Source: Caulobacteraceae bacterium
GTDB lineage: Bacteria > Pseudomonadota > Alphaproteobacteria > Caulobacterales > Caulobacteraceae
Direction of reading: 5' to 3'
Length of the DNA: 64,000 nt
Assembly (NCBI GenBank): GCA_019746095.1
Contig: JAIESL010000035.1
Location: 30,429-94,428, forward strand
The notes below the pieces were generated by a model that saw nothing but the letters and a program-made list of their open reading frames with translations, did no database searches and had not been told where the DNA came from. The translations under genes were made by a program, and so were the position numbers. Shown here piece by piece: positions 1 through 10,813 of the stretch (position 1 is the stretch's first letter; every line of letters starts with the position of its first letter).

Positions 1-906
1 GGCTGCGCGGGGATGTACCGCCCGGAGCATCGCGACGCCTGGCGGCGGATCGTCGACTTCGTTCATGCCCAGGGATCGCGGGTCGCCATCCAGCTGGCCC
101 ATGCGGGCCGCCGCGGATCAGTCGAACGGCCCTGGGGCCCCCGCGCAGATCAACCTCTCGAGGACGGCTGGCCCCTGATCGCCCCCTCCCCCGTTCCGTG
201 GACGGACAGGGACCAGACACCGCGCGAAATGAACCGGGCCGACATGGGCCGCGTGCGCGACGACTTCGTCCGGGCGACGCGCTGGGCCGACGAAGCCGGC
301 TTCGACATGGTCGAGCTGCACTGCGCTCACGGCTATCTGCTCTCGTCCTTCCTGACCCCCCTCTCCAACCACCGCACGGACGAATACGGCGGCCCGGTCG
401 GGAACCGGCTGCGTTTCCCGCTTGAGGTCTTCACCGCCATGCGCGCCGTCTGGCCGCAGGACCGGCCGATGTCCGTGCGACTGTCCGCGACCGACTGGGT
501 CGATGACGGCCTGACGCCTGAGGACTCCGTCATCATCGCCCGCGCCTTTGCGGACGCCGGCTGCGACCTGATCGATGTCTCGGCCGGATCGACCACACCC
601 GATGCCCAGCCCGTCTATGGCCGCATGTTCCAGACCCCGTTCAGCGACCGCATCCGCAACGAGGCGGGCGTGGCGACCATCGCCGTCGGCAACATCTACG
701 AGACCGACCACATAAACAGCATCCTCGCCGCCGGCCGGGCCGACCTGTGTGCCCTTGCCCGGCCTCATCTGGCCGATCCCAACTGGAGCCTGCGTGCGGC
801 CGCAGAACTGGGCTGGAGGGGGATCCGGCCGCCGGTCCAGTATCTCGCCGGCTTCGCCCAGCTGGCCCGGAACCTGGAGAGGCAGCAGCAGGCGGGGCCG
901 GTATGA
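1..906 (+). CDS. C-terminal part of bifunctional salicylyl-CoA 5-hydroxylase / 2-aminobenzoyl-CoA monooxygenase-reductase type protein (Old Yellow Enzyme domain), truncated by window edge
   Basis: Frame open from base 1 ([14 protein letters not shown]...); OYE motifs [56 protein letters not shown]; first gene of an aryl-CoA operon. Confidence 0.8.
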   Translation, partial: GCAGMYRPEHRDAWRRIVDFVHAQGSRVAIQLAHAGRRGSVERPWGPRADQPLEDGWPLIAPSPVPWTDRDQTPREMNRADMGRVRDDFVRATRWADEAGFDMVELHCAHGYLLSSFLTPLSNHRTDEYGGPVGNRLRFPLEVFTAMRAVWPQDRPMSVRLSATDWVDDGLTPEDSVIIARAFADAGCDLIDVSAGSTTPDAQPVYGRMFQTPFSDRIRNEAGVATIAVGNIYETDHINSILAAGRADLCALARPHLADPNWSLRAAAELGWRGIRPPVQYLAGFAQLARNLERQQQAGPV

Positions 907-1664
907 GCCTGACCGGACACCATGCCGTCGTCACCGGGGCGGGCTCGGGCATCGGCCGGGCCACCGCCGAACGCCTGGCCGAGGCTGGCTGCCAGGTCAC
1001 CCTGATCGGCCGTCACCTCGCCCGACTGGGTGAGACCGCTGACCGCATCGGCGACCTCGCCTTCCCCGCCCCCGCCGACGTCACCGACGCCGACATGCTG
1101 GCCGCCGCGATCGAGGCGGGACGCGACCGGTTCGGGCCGGTCGACATCCTCATCAACAATGCCGGGGCCGCCAGCTCGGCCCCCTTCCTCAAGACCGACG
1201 CCGACGCCTTGCGCGCCATGCTCGCGCTCAATCTCGAGGCACCGGCCGAGGCCGCCCGTCTGGTCCTGCCTGGCATGCTGACCCGCCGCCGGGGCCGCAT
1301 CGTCAATGTCGCCTCGACCGCCGGGCTCAAGGGCTATCCCTATGTCTCGGCCTATGTCGCGGCCAAGCACGGCCTCGTCGGCCTGACCCGCGCCCTCGCG
1401 CTGGAGGTCGCCAGCAAGGGTGTCACCGTCAACGCCGTCTGCCCCGGTTTCACCGACACCGATCTGGTCGCCCGGTCGATCGAAGCCATCACCGGCAAGA
1501 CCGGCCGAAGCGAGGACGAAGCCCGCGCGGCCCTGTCCGCCTCCAATCCGCAAGGGCGGCTGATTACGCCGGACGAGGTCGCCACGACCATTGTCTGGCT
1601 CTGCAGCGACGGTGCCTCGGGGGTCAACGGCGCCGCCGTCCCGGTGGCAGGCGGTGAGCTTTGA
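903..1664 (+). CDS. SDR family oxidoreductase
   Basis: TGAGSGIG cofactor motif, NNAG, YVAAKHG catalytic motif; start ATG at 903 overlaps the upstream stop. Confidence 0.9.
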   Translation: MSLTGHHAVVTGAGSGIGRATAERLAEAGCQVTLIGRHLARLGETADRIGDLAFPAPADVTDADMLAAAIEAGRDRFGPVDILINNAGAASSAPFLKTDADALRAMLALNLEAPAEAARLVLPGMLTRRRGRIVNVASTAGLKGYPYVSAYVAAKHGLVGLTRALALEVASKGVTVNAVCPGFTDTDLVARSIEAITGKTGRSEDEARAALSASNPQGRLITPDEVATTIVWLCSDGASGVNGAAVPVAGGEL

Positions 1665-2179
1665 TGCCTGCCCTCGCCGCGCTGCCCGACCGTATTCTCC
1701 CCGACAGACTGGGCGGCGCGCCCGACGGCAAACGGTCCCTGCGTCTCTGGCTGCGTCTGCTGACCTGTTCGACCCGGATCGAGCAGACGGTCGCCCAGCG
1801 GCTGCGCGACGATTTCGGCTCCACCCTGCCCCGGTTCGACATGCTGTCGGCGCTGGACCGCGCGGGTGAGGCAGGCCTGACCATGGGCGAGGCCGCCGGC
1901 ATGCTGATGGTCTCCAACGGCAACGTCACCGGCCTGGCCGCGCGGCTCAAGGCTGACGGCCTGATCGAGGCCATGGCCGGGACCGATCGGCGGGTGCAGC
2001 GCGTCCGCCTGACGCCTATCGGCCGGACCCGTTTCACCGCCATGGCCCAGGCCCATGAACGCTGGATCGAGGCGCTGTTCGCCGACCTGACCACGGACGA
2101 GGCCGACGACCTGACCCGCCTGCTGGAGCGGACCAAACGGTCGCTGCATGCGACCACTTTCGAGGAGCTGAACGGATGA
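1664..2179 (+). CDS. MarR family transcriptional regulator
   Basis: wHTH pattern ([46 protein letters not shown]...[13 protein letters not shown]); ATGA overlap with SDR. Confidence 0.9.
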   Translation: MPALAALPDRILPDRLGGAPDGKRSLRLWLRLLTCSTRIEQTVAQRLRDDFGSTLPRFDMLSALDRAGEAGLTMGEAAGMLMVSNGNVTGLAARLKADGLIEAMAGTDRRVQRVRLTPIGRTRFTAMAQAHERWIEALFADLTTDEADDLTRLLERTKRSLHATTFEELNG

Positions 2180-2988
2180 AGGCGCGCGACTACAAGGCGG
2201 CCCATTTCCTGTGGACGGTGGATGAACACGGCGTGGCCTTGCTCACCCTCAACCGCCCCGAGCGCAAGAACCCGCTGACCTTCGAATCCTATGCCGAAAT
2301 GCGCGACCTGTTCCGTGCCCTGGTCCACGCCGACGACTGCAAGGTCGTGATCGTCACCGGTGCCGGCGGAAACTTCTCATCGGGCGGCGACGTGCACGAG
2401 ATCATCGGCCCGCTGACCGAAATGGACATGCCGGCCCTGCTCGCCTTCACCCGGATGACCGGTGATCTGGTCAAGGCCATGCGCGGCTGTCCCCAACCGG
2501 TGATCGCCGCGCTGGACGGCGTCTGTGTCGGCGCCGGTGCCATCATGGCCATGGCCTCGGACCTCCGGATCGCGACACCGCGGACGAAGACCGCCTTCCT
2601 GTTCACCCGTGTCGGCCTGGCCGGTTGCGACATGGGTGCCTGCGCCATCCTGCCCCGCCAGATTGGTCAGGGCCGGGCCTCCGAACTGCTGTTCACCGGC
2701 CGCGTCATGACCGCCGACGAGGGTGAGCGCTGGGGCTTCCATAACCGTCTGGTCGAGGGTGAGGCCCTGATGGAGACGGCGCTGGAGCTGGCGCGTTCCC
2801 TGGCCCGGGGCCCGACCTTCGCCCACGGCATCACCAAGAACCAGCTCAACGTCGAATGGGACATGAGCCTGGACGCCGCCATCGAGTCCGAGGCCCAGGC
2901 CCAGGCCATCTGCATGAAGACGAATGACTTCCGCCGCGCCTATGAGGCCTTCGCGGCCAAGCGCGAGCCGGTGTTCGAGGGGAACTGA
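2176..2988 (+). CDS. Enoyl-CoA hydratase family protein
   Basis: Crotonase signature ([46 protein letters not shown]). Confidence 0.9.
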   Translation: MKARDYKAAHFLWTVDEHGVALLTLNRPERKNPLTFESYAEMRDLFRALVHADDCKVVIVTGAGGNFSSGGDVHEIIGPLTEMDMPALLAFTRMTGDLVKAMRGCPQPVIAALDGVCVGAGAIMAMASDLRIATPRTKTAFLFTRVGLAGCDMGACAILPRQIGQGRASELLFTGRVMTADEGERWGFHNRLVEGEALMETALELARSLARGPTFAHGITKNQLNVEWDMSLDAAIESEAQAQAICMKTNDFRRAYEAFAAKREPVFEGN

Positions 2989-2990
2989 CC

Positions 2991-4157
2991 ATGGCGGACC
3001 GCACCTTTCTGGACTGGCCCTTCTTCGACGACCGCCACCGCGCCTTCGCCGCCGATCTGGAAGCCTGGGCGGACCGGACCGATGCGGTGAAACTGCACGG
3101 CGATCACGACCTGGACGGCGACTGCCGCACCATCCTCAAGTCGCTGGCCGAGGGTGGCTGGCTCCGCAATGCCGTGCCCGATGCGGCCGGCAAACTCGAC
3201 GTCCGCACCCTGTGCCTGACCCGGGAGACGCTCGCCCGTCGTTCCGGCCTCGCTGACTTCGTCTTCGCGATGCAGGGTCTGGGCTCCGGCCCCATCAGCC
3301 TGTTCGGCACCGACGCCCAGAAGGCCCGCTGGCTTCCGGGCGTGGCCGCGGGCGAGACCATCGCCGCCTTCGCCCTGTCCGAGCCCGATGCCGGTTCGGA
3401 CGTCGCCGCCCTGTCGACCAACGCGCGCCGGGACGGCAACCATTGGGTGCTGGACGGCACCAAGACCTTCATCTCCAACGGCGGCCTCGCCGACCGCTAT
3501 ACGGTCTTCGCCCGCACCGGCGAGGGGACGGGTGCCAAGGGCCTGAGCGCCTTCGTTGTCGATGCGGACACGCCCGGCTTCGGGATCGTCGAACGCATCC
3601 CCCTGATGGCCCCGCACCCGTTGGCCACCATCCGGTTCACCGACTGCCGCATCGACGCTGACCGCATCCTCGGCGCGCCCGGCGAGGGCTTCCGCATCGC
3701 CATGGCCACCCTGGACGTGTTCCGCTCGACCGTGGCCGCCGCCGCGCTCGGTTTTTCGCGCCGCGCCCTCGACGAGGCTGCGGCCCGCACCACCGCCCGC
3801 CGCCTGTTCGGGGCACCGATGAGCGACCTGCAACTGGTCCAGGCCTCGATCGCCGACATGGCCCTGAAGATCGATGCTTCTGCCCTGCTGATCTACCGCG
3901 CCGCCTGGCTGAAGGATCAGGGCGCGCCGCGGGTCACCCGCGAGGCCGCCATGGCCAAACTCTTCGCCACCGACGAGGCCCAGGCTGTCATCGACGCGGC
4001 GGTCCAGCTGTTCGGCGGCCTCGGCGTCGTCGCCGGCCATCCGGTCGAGCGGCTGTATCGCGAGATCCGTGCCCTGCGCATCTATGAAGGGGCCTCCGAG
4101 GTGCAGAAGATCGTCATCGCCCGCCAGGTTCTGGCCGGGATCGGTGGAGGTGCCTGA
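2991..4157 (+). CDS. Acyl-CoA dehydrogenase family protein
   Basis: [32 protein letters not shown]-terminal [16 protein letters not shown]. Confidence 0.93.
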   Translation: MADRTFLDWPFFDDRHRAFAADLEAWADRTDAVKLHGDHDLDGDCRTILKSLAEGGWLRNAVPDAAGKLDVRTLCLTRETLARRSGLADFVFAMQGLGSGPISLFGTDAQKARWLPGVAAGETIAAFALSEPDAGSDVAALSTNARRDGNHWVLDGTKTFISNGGLADRYTVFARTGEGTGAKGLSAFVVDADTPGFGIVERIPLMAPHPLATIRFTDCRIDADRILGAPGEGFRIAMATLDVFRSTVAAAALGFSRRALDEAAARTTARRLFGAPMSDLQLVQASIADMALKIDASALLIYRAAWLKDQGAPRVTREAAMAKLFATDEAQAVIDAAVQLFGGLGVVAGHPVERLYREIRALRIYEGASEVQKIVIARQVLAGIGGGA

Positions 4158-5761
4158 TGGGGACCAGCGCCCATCTCGACCGGTTCGTTCTCGACCATCT
4201 GCCGGCGGCGGACCAGCAGCCCGACCTTGTTTTCGACCTGCCCGAACTGGCCTATCCCGCCCGTCTGAATGCCGCCGTTGAACTGCTGCGTCGGGCGATC
4301 TCCGCTGCGGGCCCCGACGGCCGGGCCCTGATTGATCACGACCACGAATTCTCCTGGTCCCGCGTGGATGCGATCTCCGGCCGGATGGCGCGGGTGCTGG
4401 TCGAGGAGATGGGGCTGGTGCCGGGAAACCGGGTGCTGCTGCATGGCCCGAATTCCGCCTGGACCGTCATGGCCTGGTTCGCGATCCTGAAGGCCGGCGG
4501 CGTTGTCGTGGCCACCATGCCCATGCTGCGCGCGGCGGAACTGTCGACCGTGATCGAAAAGGGCCGGATCAGCCACGCGCTGGTCTATCAGACCTTTGCG
4601 GACGTCGTGGCCGAGGCGCGGGCGTCGGCACCTTCGCTGACCCGGATGATGGACTCCGCCGCCCTGCAGAAAGCCGCCCAGGCCCTGCCGCCAGGTTTCC
4701 GCTTCGACCCGGTCGAAACCGCCGCCGACGACCCGGCCCTGATCGCCTTCACCTCGGGCACCACCGGCAAGCCCAAGGGCTGCGTCCATTTCCATCGCGA
4801 CATCCTTGCCATGGCTGACACCTTCGGCCGCCATGTCGTCGGCCTGACCCGGGTCGATGTCGTCGTCGGCACCCCGCCCATCGCCTTCACCTTCGGGCTC
4901 GGCGGACTGGTGGTCTTCCCTGCGGCCGCGGGCGCCGCCACCGCCTTCGCACCGCGCCCCGGGTTCGACGCCCTGGCGGAGACCATCGAGCGTTGCCGCG
5001 CCACTACCCTGCTCACAGCCCCGACCGGCTATCGAGCCCTGCTGAAGCTGACCGCCGCGCACAACCTCTCGAGCCTGCGCACCTGCATTTCGGCGGGTGA
5101 GGCCCTGCCGGCCGCCACCTCGGACGCCTGGCATGACGCCACCGGCGTGCGCATCATCGACGGCATCGGCTCGACCGAGATGACCCACATCTTCATCTCG
5201 GCCTCGGGCGATGACATCCGTCCGGGTGCCACCGGCAAGGCCGTACCGGGCTATGAGGCCCGTATCATTGACGCACACGGCCGTACCCTGCCGGCCGGCG
5301 AGACCGGACGGCTTGCGGTTCGCGGCCCGACCGGCTGCCGCTATCTCGATGACGACCGACAGGCCGTCTATGTCCAGAACGGCTGGAACCTGACCGGCGA
5401 CGTCTATCGCCTCGATGAGGACGGCTATTTCTGGTTCGTGGCCCGCTCCGACGACATGATCGTCTCGTCCGGCTACAACATCGGCGCGCCCGAGGTCGAA
5501 AACGCCCTGCTGCGCCACTCCGCCGTCACCGAAGCCGCCGTGATCGGTGTTCCGGATTCCGAACGCGGCCAGATAGTGAAGGCGTTCGTCGTCCTCGGCG
5601 ACGGCCATCACGCCTCGGATGAACTGAGAACCGCGCTCCAGGAGCATGTGAAGCAGGTCATCGCCCCCTACAAATATCCCCGCGCCCTCGATTTCGTGGA
5701 CGCCCTGCCCAAGACACAGACCGGCAAGCTGCAGCGCTTCCGGCTCAAGGCGGATGCATGA
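4157..5761 (+). CDS. Benzoate-CoA / 2-aminobenzoate-CoA ligase family protein
   Basis: AMP-binding motif FTSGTTGKPKGCVHFH, GIGSTEMTHIFIS, C-terminal PKTQTGKLQRFRLK; operon context. Confidence 0.88.
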   Translation: MGTSAHLDRFVLDHLPAADQQPDLVFDLPELAYPARLNAAVELLRRAISAAGPDGRALIDHDHEFSWSRVDAISGRMARVLVEEMGLVPGNRVLLHGPNSAWTVMAWFAILKAGGVVVATMPMLRAAELSTVIEKGRISHALVYQTFADVVAEARASAPSLTRMMDSAALQKAAQALPPGFRFDPVETAADDPALIAFTSGTTGKPKGCVHFHRDILAMADTFGRHVVGLTRVDVVVGTPPIAFTFGLGGLVVFPAAAGAATAFAPRPGFDALAETIERCRATTLLTAPTGYRALLKLTAAHNLSSLRTCISAGEALPAATSDAWHDATGVRIIDGIGSTEMTHIFISASGDDIRPGATGKAVPGYEARIIDAHGRTLPAGETGRLAVRGPTGCRYLDDDRQAVYVQNGWNLTGDVYRLDEDGYFWFVARSDDMIVSSGYNIGAPEVENALLRHSAVTEAAVIGVPDSERGQIVKAFVVLGDGHHASDELRTALQEHVKQVIAPYKYPRALDFVDALPKTQTGKLQRFRLKADA

Positions 5762-6180
5762 ACCCCCAGATCTTCACCACCGAACGTCTCGTGCGCTTCG
5801 CCGACTGCGATGCAGCCGGGATCGTCTTCTTCCCGCGCTATTTCGAGATGCTGAATGGTGTGGTCGAGGACTGGTTCGCCGGTCCGCTTCAGGCCTCGTT
5901 CCGCGAAATGCACGTCAACCGCCAGGTCAGCGTTCCGACGGCGGCCGTCGAGGCTCGCTTCATCGCTCCGTCGCGGCTGGAAGACGAACTGACCTTCGCC
6001 CTCACGGTCACCAAACTGGGCCGCTCATCCTGCAGTCTCCGCCACCGGATCAGCGCCGATGGATCCCTGCGTTTCGAGGCGAGCCAGACCTTCGTCTACG
6101 TCGGCCGGTCACTTAAGCCCGAGCCCTGGCCCGAAGATCTGCGCGCCCGCATGGCAGACTATCTGGAGACAGCCGAATGA
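5758..6180 (+). CDS. Acyl-CoA thioesterase (4-hydroxybenzoyl-CoA thioesterase family, hot-dog fold)
   Basis: VRFADCDAAGIVFFPRYFEMLNGVVEDWF motif. Confidence 0.88.
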   Translation: MNPQIFTTERLVRFADCDAAGIVFFPRYFEMLNGVVEDWFAGPLQASFREMHVNRQVSVPTAAVEARFIAPSRLEDELTFALTVTKLGRSSCSLRHRISADGSLRFEASQTFVYVGRSLKPEPWPEDLRARMADYLETAE

Positions 6181-6572
6181 ACCGCGTCCTGCTGCCCGAG
6201 GGCTGGCCGCGCCCGAAGGGCTATTCCAACGGCGTCGAGGCCGCCGGCCGCATGGTCTTCGTCGCTGGCCAGATCGGCTGGACGCCCGAAGGGGCCTTTG
6301 TAGAGAAGGGGTTCGCCGGCCAGTTCCGCCAGACCATCGAGAATACGCTCGCGGTCCTCGCGGAGGCCGGGGCCGGACCGGAACACATCGTCCGCATGAC
6401 CTGGTATGTCGTCGACAAGCGCGAATACCTGGCCAGCCTGCTCGACATCGGGGCCGCTTGGCGCGCGCTGATCGGCCCCCACTATCCGGCCATGGCCGTG
6501 GTCGAGGTCAAGGGGCTGATCGAGGACGCCGCCCGGATCGAGATCGAGACGACCGCCGTCATTCCCGCATGA
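6177..6572 (+). CDS. RidA family protein
   Basis: YjgF/RidA pattern (GRMVFVAGQIGW...QTIENTLAVLAEAGAGPEHIVRMTWYV). Confidence 0.88.
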   Translation: MNRVLLPEGWPRPKGYSNGVEAAGRMVFVAGQIGWTPEGAFVEKGFAGQFRQTIENTLAVLAEAGAGPEHIVRMTWYVVDKREYLASLLDIGAAWRALIGPHYPAMAVVEVKGLIEDAARIEIETTAVIPA

Positions 6573-6610
6573 GGCTTGGCACCGTGCGATTCCGGGGCCA
6601 CAGCTAGACC

Positions 6611-7516
6611 ATGCGGCTTCACGACGACGTCCTTGGCTCACTCGAGGCCGAGGCCCTGCAGATTTTCCGGGAGGTGGTCGCCGAGTGCGAGCGGCCCGTG
6701 CTGCTGTTCTCGGCCGGCAAGGACTCGGCTGTCCTGTTGCACCTCGCGCGCAAGGCCTTCTTCCCGGCCGTGCCGCCGTTTCCCCTGCTTCACGTCGATA
6801 CGATGTGGAAATTCCGGGAAATGTACGCCTTTCGAGACCAGGCCGCCGAGACCGCGGGCATGACCTTGCGGGTTCACCGCAACCCGGAGGCCGTGGCCGA
6901 GGGCATCAACCCTTTCGACCACGGTGCCAGTGTCCATACGGATATCTGGAAGACGCAGGGCCTGAAGCAGGCGCTCGACGCCGGACGGTTCGACGCGGCC
7001 TTCGGCGGCGCGCGCCGCGACGAGGAGAAAAGCCGCGCCAAGGAGCGGATCGTCTCGGTCCGCACCGCCGCCCACGGATGGGACCCGAAGCGCCAGCGCC
7101 CCGAGCTCTGGAACCTCTACAACACCCGCCTTCACGACGGAGAGTCGGTGCGGGTCTTCCCCCTGTCGAACTGGATAGAGCTGGATATCTGGCGCTACAT
7201 CCAGCGTGAGAATATCGCCCTGCCCTCCCTCTATTTCGCCGCTGACCGGCCCGTGATCGAGCGTGACGGTGCCCTGCTGATGCTCGACGACGACCGTATG
7301 CCCCTTCGCGCCGGAGAGGCCGCACGGATGCGTCGCGTCCGCTTCCGCACACTCGGCTGCTGGCCCCTGACCGCGGCCGTCGAAAGCGATGCCGCGACCC
7401 TGGACGCTGTGGTGCGCGAGGTCCGTGAGGCGTCCATGTCCGAGCGTCAGGGTCGGACCATTGACCACGACCCCTCCGCCTCGATGGAGCAGAAGAAGCG
7501 CGAGGGTTATTTCTGA
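6611..7516 (+). CDS. cysD: Sulfate adenylyltransferase subunit 2
   Basis: PP-loop [40 protein letters not shown]-terminal [13 protein letters not shown]. Confidence 0.95.
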   Translation: MRLHDDVLGSLEAEALQIFREVVAECERPVLLFSAGKDSAVLLHLARKAFFPAVPPFPLLHVDTMWKFREMYAFRDQAAETAGMTLRVHRNPEAVAEGINPFDHGASVHTDIWKTQGLKQALDAGRFDAAFGGARRDEEKSRAKERIVSVRTAAHGWDPKRQRPELWNLYNTRLHDGESVRVFPLSNWIELDIWRYIQRENIALPSLYFAADRPVIERDGALLMLDDDRMPLRAGEAARMRRVRFRTLGCWPLTAAVESDAATLDAVVREVREASMSERQGRTIDHDPSASMEQKKREGYF

Positions 7517-9366
7517 TGACCTCGCTCCCCGATACCGGCCCCCGCCAGATCGTGCGCCTGATCACCTGCGGCTCGGTTGATGACGGCAAGTCGACCCTGA
7601 TCGGCCGCCTGCTGTATGACGCCGGAGCCATCCCGTCCGACCAGCTCGCGGCCCTGCCGTATCTGGACGGCGCGCCAGACCTGTCCTTTCTCGTCGATGG
7701 CCTCGCCGCCGAGCGCGAGCAGGGCATCACCATCGACGTCGCCTACCGCTTCTTCGACATCGGCGAGCGCCGCTTCATCCTCGCCGACACCCCTGGGCAC
7801 GAGCAGTACACGCGCAACATGGTCACCGCCGCCTCGACGGCAGACCTCGCCATCGTTCTGGTCGATGCCCGCAAGGGCGTCCTGACCCAGACACGCCGGC
7901 ACAGCCGGCTGCTGGCCCTGCTGGGGGTCCGCCGGGTCGTGCTGGCGGTCAACAAGATGGATCTGGTGGACGGAGCGCAGGACCGCTTTGACGCCATCGT
8001 CGCTGACTACCGCGACTTCGCCGACCAGATCGGCCTGACCGACATCACCCCTGTCCCGACCTGTGCGCGAACCGGAGAGAACGTCTCGGCCCCGGGTGCC
8101 CTGACGCCCTGGTATTCGGGGCCCGGCCTGATGGCACACCTCCGCACCGTCACACTGCCGGAGACGACATCCGGTTCATTGCGCATGACGGTGCAGGGCG
8201 TCAGCCGACCGAACGCAGACTTCCGTGGCGTTTCGGGCAGGATCGTCGCAGGTCAGGCCCGGCCCGGGAACCCTGTCCGCATTCTGCCCTCGGGTGTCAG
8301 CGCGGCGATCGACCGTATCGTCACCCTGGACGGCGATCTGGACGAGGCTCGGACCGGCCAGTCTGTGACCCTGACCTTGACCCCGGACGTGGACGTCTCG
8401 CGCGGCGACCTGATCGCAGCCGCCGGAGACCCGCCCGAAGTCGCCGATCAGTTCGAGGCCCATCTGGTCTGGATGTCCGACCGCCCGCTGCTGCCCGGCC
8501 GCTCCTACTGGCTCAAACTGGGCGCGACGACGGTGCCGGCCCGGATCAGCGACCTGCGGCATAAGGTCAATGTCGATACCGGCGAGCGGCTGGCCGCACC
8601 GACCCTGGGGCTGAACGATATCGGCCTGTGCACCCTGGCGCTGGATGCGCCGATCGCCTTCGAACCCTATGCCGCCAATCGCGATCTGGGCGGCTTCATC
8701 CTGATCGACCGGATGACCAATGAGACCGCCGGGGCGGGAATGATCCGCTTTGCCCTGCGACGCTCCGCCAATGTGCGGCCGCAGGCACTCACGGTCAGCC
8801 GCGCCGACCGGGCCGGACTCAAGCGGCAGGCACCGCTGGTGCTGTGGTTCACGGGCCTGTCCGGCGCGGGCAAGTCGACCATCGCCAACCGCGTCGAGCA
8901 ACGGCTGTTCTCCGAGGGCCTGCATTCGGTGCTGCTGGACGGCGACAACGTACGTCACGGTCTCAACCGCGACCTCGGCTTCACCGATGCCGACCGGGTC
9001 GAAAACGTCCGCCGGGTGGCCGAGGTGGCGCGGCTGATGACCGACGCAGGCCTGATCGTCCTGGTGTCCTTTATCTCGCCCTTCCGTGAAGAGCGGCAGA
9101 TGGCCCGTGAGTTGATGGAGCCCGGCGAGTTCGTCGAGATCTTTGTCGACGTTCCGCTGGCCGTGGCCGAGGCGCGTGACGTCAAGGGCCTCTATGCCAA
9201 GGCCCGGGCCGGTCAGCTGAGCCATTTCACCGGCATCGACAGCCCCTATGAAGCCCCCGCTGCGCCCGAACTGAGGATCGATGCCGCCGCCTGTTCCGCG
9301 GATGAGGCGGCCGAGCGGATCATGGCCTTCGTCCACGCGGCCCAGACGGCCCGACGCACAGGCTGA
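7516..9366 (+). CDS. cysNC: Bifunctional sulfate adenylyltransferase subunit 1 / adenylylsulfate kinase (CysN-CysC fusion)
   Basis: GTPase motifs [37 protein letters not shown]-terminal kinase Walker [16 protein letters not shown] and [16 protein letters not shown]. Confidence 0.95.
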   Translation: MTSLPDTGPRQIVRLITCGSVDDGKSTLIGRLLYDAGAIPSDQLAALPYLDGAPDLSFLVDGLAAEREQGITIDVAYRFFDIGERRFILADTPGHEQYTRNMVTAASTADLAIVLVDARKGVLTQTRRHSRLLALLGVRRVVLAVNKMDLVDGAQDRFDAIVADYRDFADQIGLTDITPVPTCARTGENVSAPGALTPWYSGPGLMAHLRTVTLPETTSGSLRMTVQGVSRPNADFRGVSGRIVAGQARPGNPVRILPSGVSAAIDRIVTLDGDLDEARTGQSVTLTLTPDVDVSRGDLIAAAGDPPEVADQFEAHLVWMSDRPLLPGRSYWLKLGATTVPARISDLRHKVNVDTGERLAAPTLGLNDIGLCTLALDAPIAFEPYAANRDLGGFILIDRMTNETAGAGMIRFALRRSANVRPQALTVSRADRAGLKRQAPLVLWFTGLSGAGKSTIANRVEQRLFSEGLHSVLLDGDNVRHGLNRDLGFTDADRVENVRRVAEVARLMTDAGLIVLVSFISPFREERQMARELMEPGEFVEIFVDVPLAVAEARDVKGLYAKARAGQLSHFTGIDSPYEAPAAPELRIDAAACSADEAAERIMAFVHAAQTARRTG

Positions 9367-9370
9367 GACG

Positions 9371-10690
9371 TCAGGCGGCGTATTCCGCTACCGTAAACGT
9401 CGCCTCCAGCGACAATGCCCTCGCCGGCGGCCGCTGCTCTTCCGGCCGCAGGTCCTGCGCTCTCGAAACGATCGTCATCGGCCCGGTCGTCAGCTTCGCC
9501 AGCTGGACCACCGCGCTGTCGAAGGTGAAGATGTGGGCATAGTCGCCGTGGCCGCTGTGGCCTGAGTGGTCGCCCTCCTCCGCGCTGCCGAAGTGCACGA
9601 AGGTCGGCGAAACGCCCAGATCGACCCGCCCCTTTTCCGTCAGGACGCTGGTGGCGATGGCCCGGCCGGTCAGGTTTTCGGACCGCTCATAGGCGACGAC
9701 CCCGGTCCCCTCGACCGTCACCCGACCCGGTGCCTCACGCAGCATGCGCACGACCTCGGCGGGCAGCTCCAGACGGACGGAGCCGTCGCTGGAATCGGCA
9801 TCGACACGCACGGAGACCTGGTTCGTCGAGATCGGAGCTCCACCCAGCGCACCCGGCGGCAGGGCGAAGACTCGCAGCGGATACAGGGCGTCATAGCCAT
9901 AGCCGAGGCCGCGCGTGGAGGTGATGCGCGAGGCCAGCCAGCGCCCGGTCTGCCGGCCGTCCGGGCCGGTGAACCCGGCCATGGAGACGTCCTTCCACGG
10001 TCGTGGGTAGGCACTGTCGCCGTTCTTCTGGTGCCAGGTCGCCCAGACCCGGTCGACATTGCAGTGATGCAGCCAGAAGACCGGGTCCAGCGCCGCGGTG
10101 CGGGTGCTGGACATATAGCCGCCGACCAGCATGTGGATGATGTTGTGGCCATAGGCCTCGACCCGGCCCGCGGCCCGTTCACGGCCGCAGAAGGCGTCGA
10201 AATTGTCGTCCGAAACCCGGGCCACATCGCGGCTCTGGGCGAACCGGGCCTTCTGGAAATCAAGCGTCTCGGCGGCCGGATCGCGCTGGCGCTCGAACAG
10301 GGGCGAGGTCGGGTCCAGCACCCAGGGCGGCAGGAAGCGATCCACCTGCCAGTCCCAGTAGGGCATGGCGAAAGTGGCATGGCCGGTCAGCTGGGCGATG
10401 ATCCGCTCCATATGGGCCACCTGCAGCCGGTGCCAGGGCAGGAAACGCCAGTTGCCGTGCTCGGCGCGCTGGGCATGGAGCCGGTTCTGCGCGTCCCAGG
10501 ACAGCGCGTCCGAGCGGCGCTTCATGATCCGGACGCCCTCGGCGAAGGCCATGATGTCGTCGCTGGCCGAACTCAGCGAAGAAGCCGCCTTCCGCACGCG
10601 CCGGGAGTCCTGCGCCCAGGCCTCGCCGGTCGCGAGCGCGGTCATCAGACCACCCGCCCCCGCCAGCGCACCTCGTCGGTTCAGCAACAT
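9371..10690 (-). CDS. Tyrosinase family (type-3 copper) oxidase with TAT-like signal
   Basis: LPWHRLQVAHMERI and DPVFWLHHCNVDRVWATW copper-ligand motifs; N-terminus MLLNRRGALAGAGGLMTALATGEAWAQ. Confidence 0.88.
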   Translation of the reverse strand: MLLNRRGALAGAGGLMTALATGEAWAQDSRRVRKAASSLSSASDDIMAFAEGVRIMKRRSDALSWDAQNRLHAQRAEHGNWRFLPWHRLQVAHMERIIAQLTGHATFAMPYWDWQVDRFLPPWVLDPTSPLFERQRDPAAETLDFQKARFAQSRDVARVSDDNFDAFCGRERAAGRVEAYGHNIIHMLVGGYMSSTRTAALDPVFWLHHCNVDRVWATWHQKNGDSAYPRPWKDVSMAGFTGPDGRQTGRWLASRITSTRGLGYGYDALYPLRVFALPPGALGGAPISTNQVSVRVDADSSDGSVRLELPAEVVRMLREAPGRVTVEGTGVVAYERSENLTGRAIATSVLTEKGRVDLGVSPTFVHFGSAEEGDHSGHSGHGDYAHIFTFDSAVVQLAKLTTGPMTIVSRAQDLRPEEQRPPARALSLEATFTVAEYAA

Positions 10691-10813
10691 GGATCGGCCC
10701 CCGCCTTCAGAACGCCGTTACGCTTTCAGACCCGCGGGCCCCTGTCCATCACCATCGCCCGCAGGTTGTCGTGCCTTGCCGGGTTCAGATCAGACCGAGG
10801 CCGCATCACCCGG

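Noticed and set aside
4082-5647. 521-aa minus-strand open frame
   Set aside because: Antisense to the aryl-CoA ligase; no domain signature.
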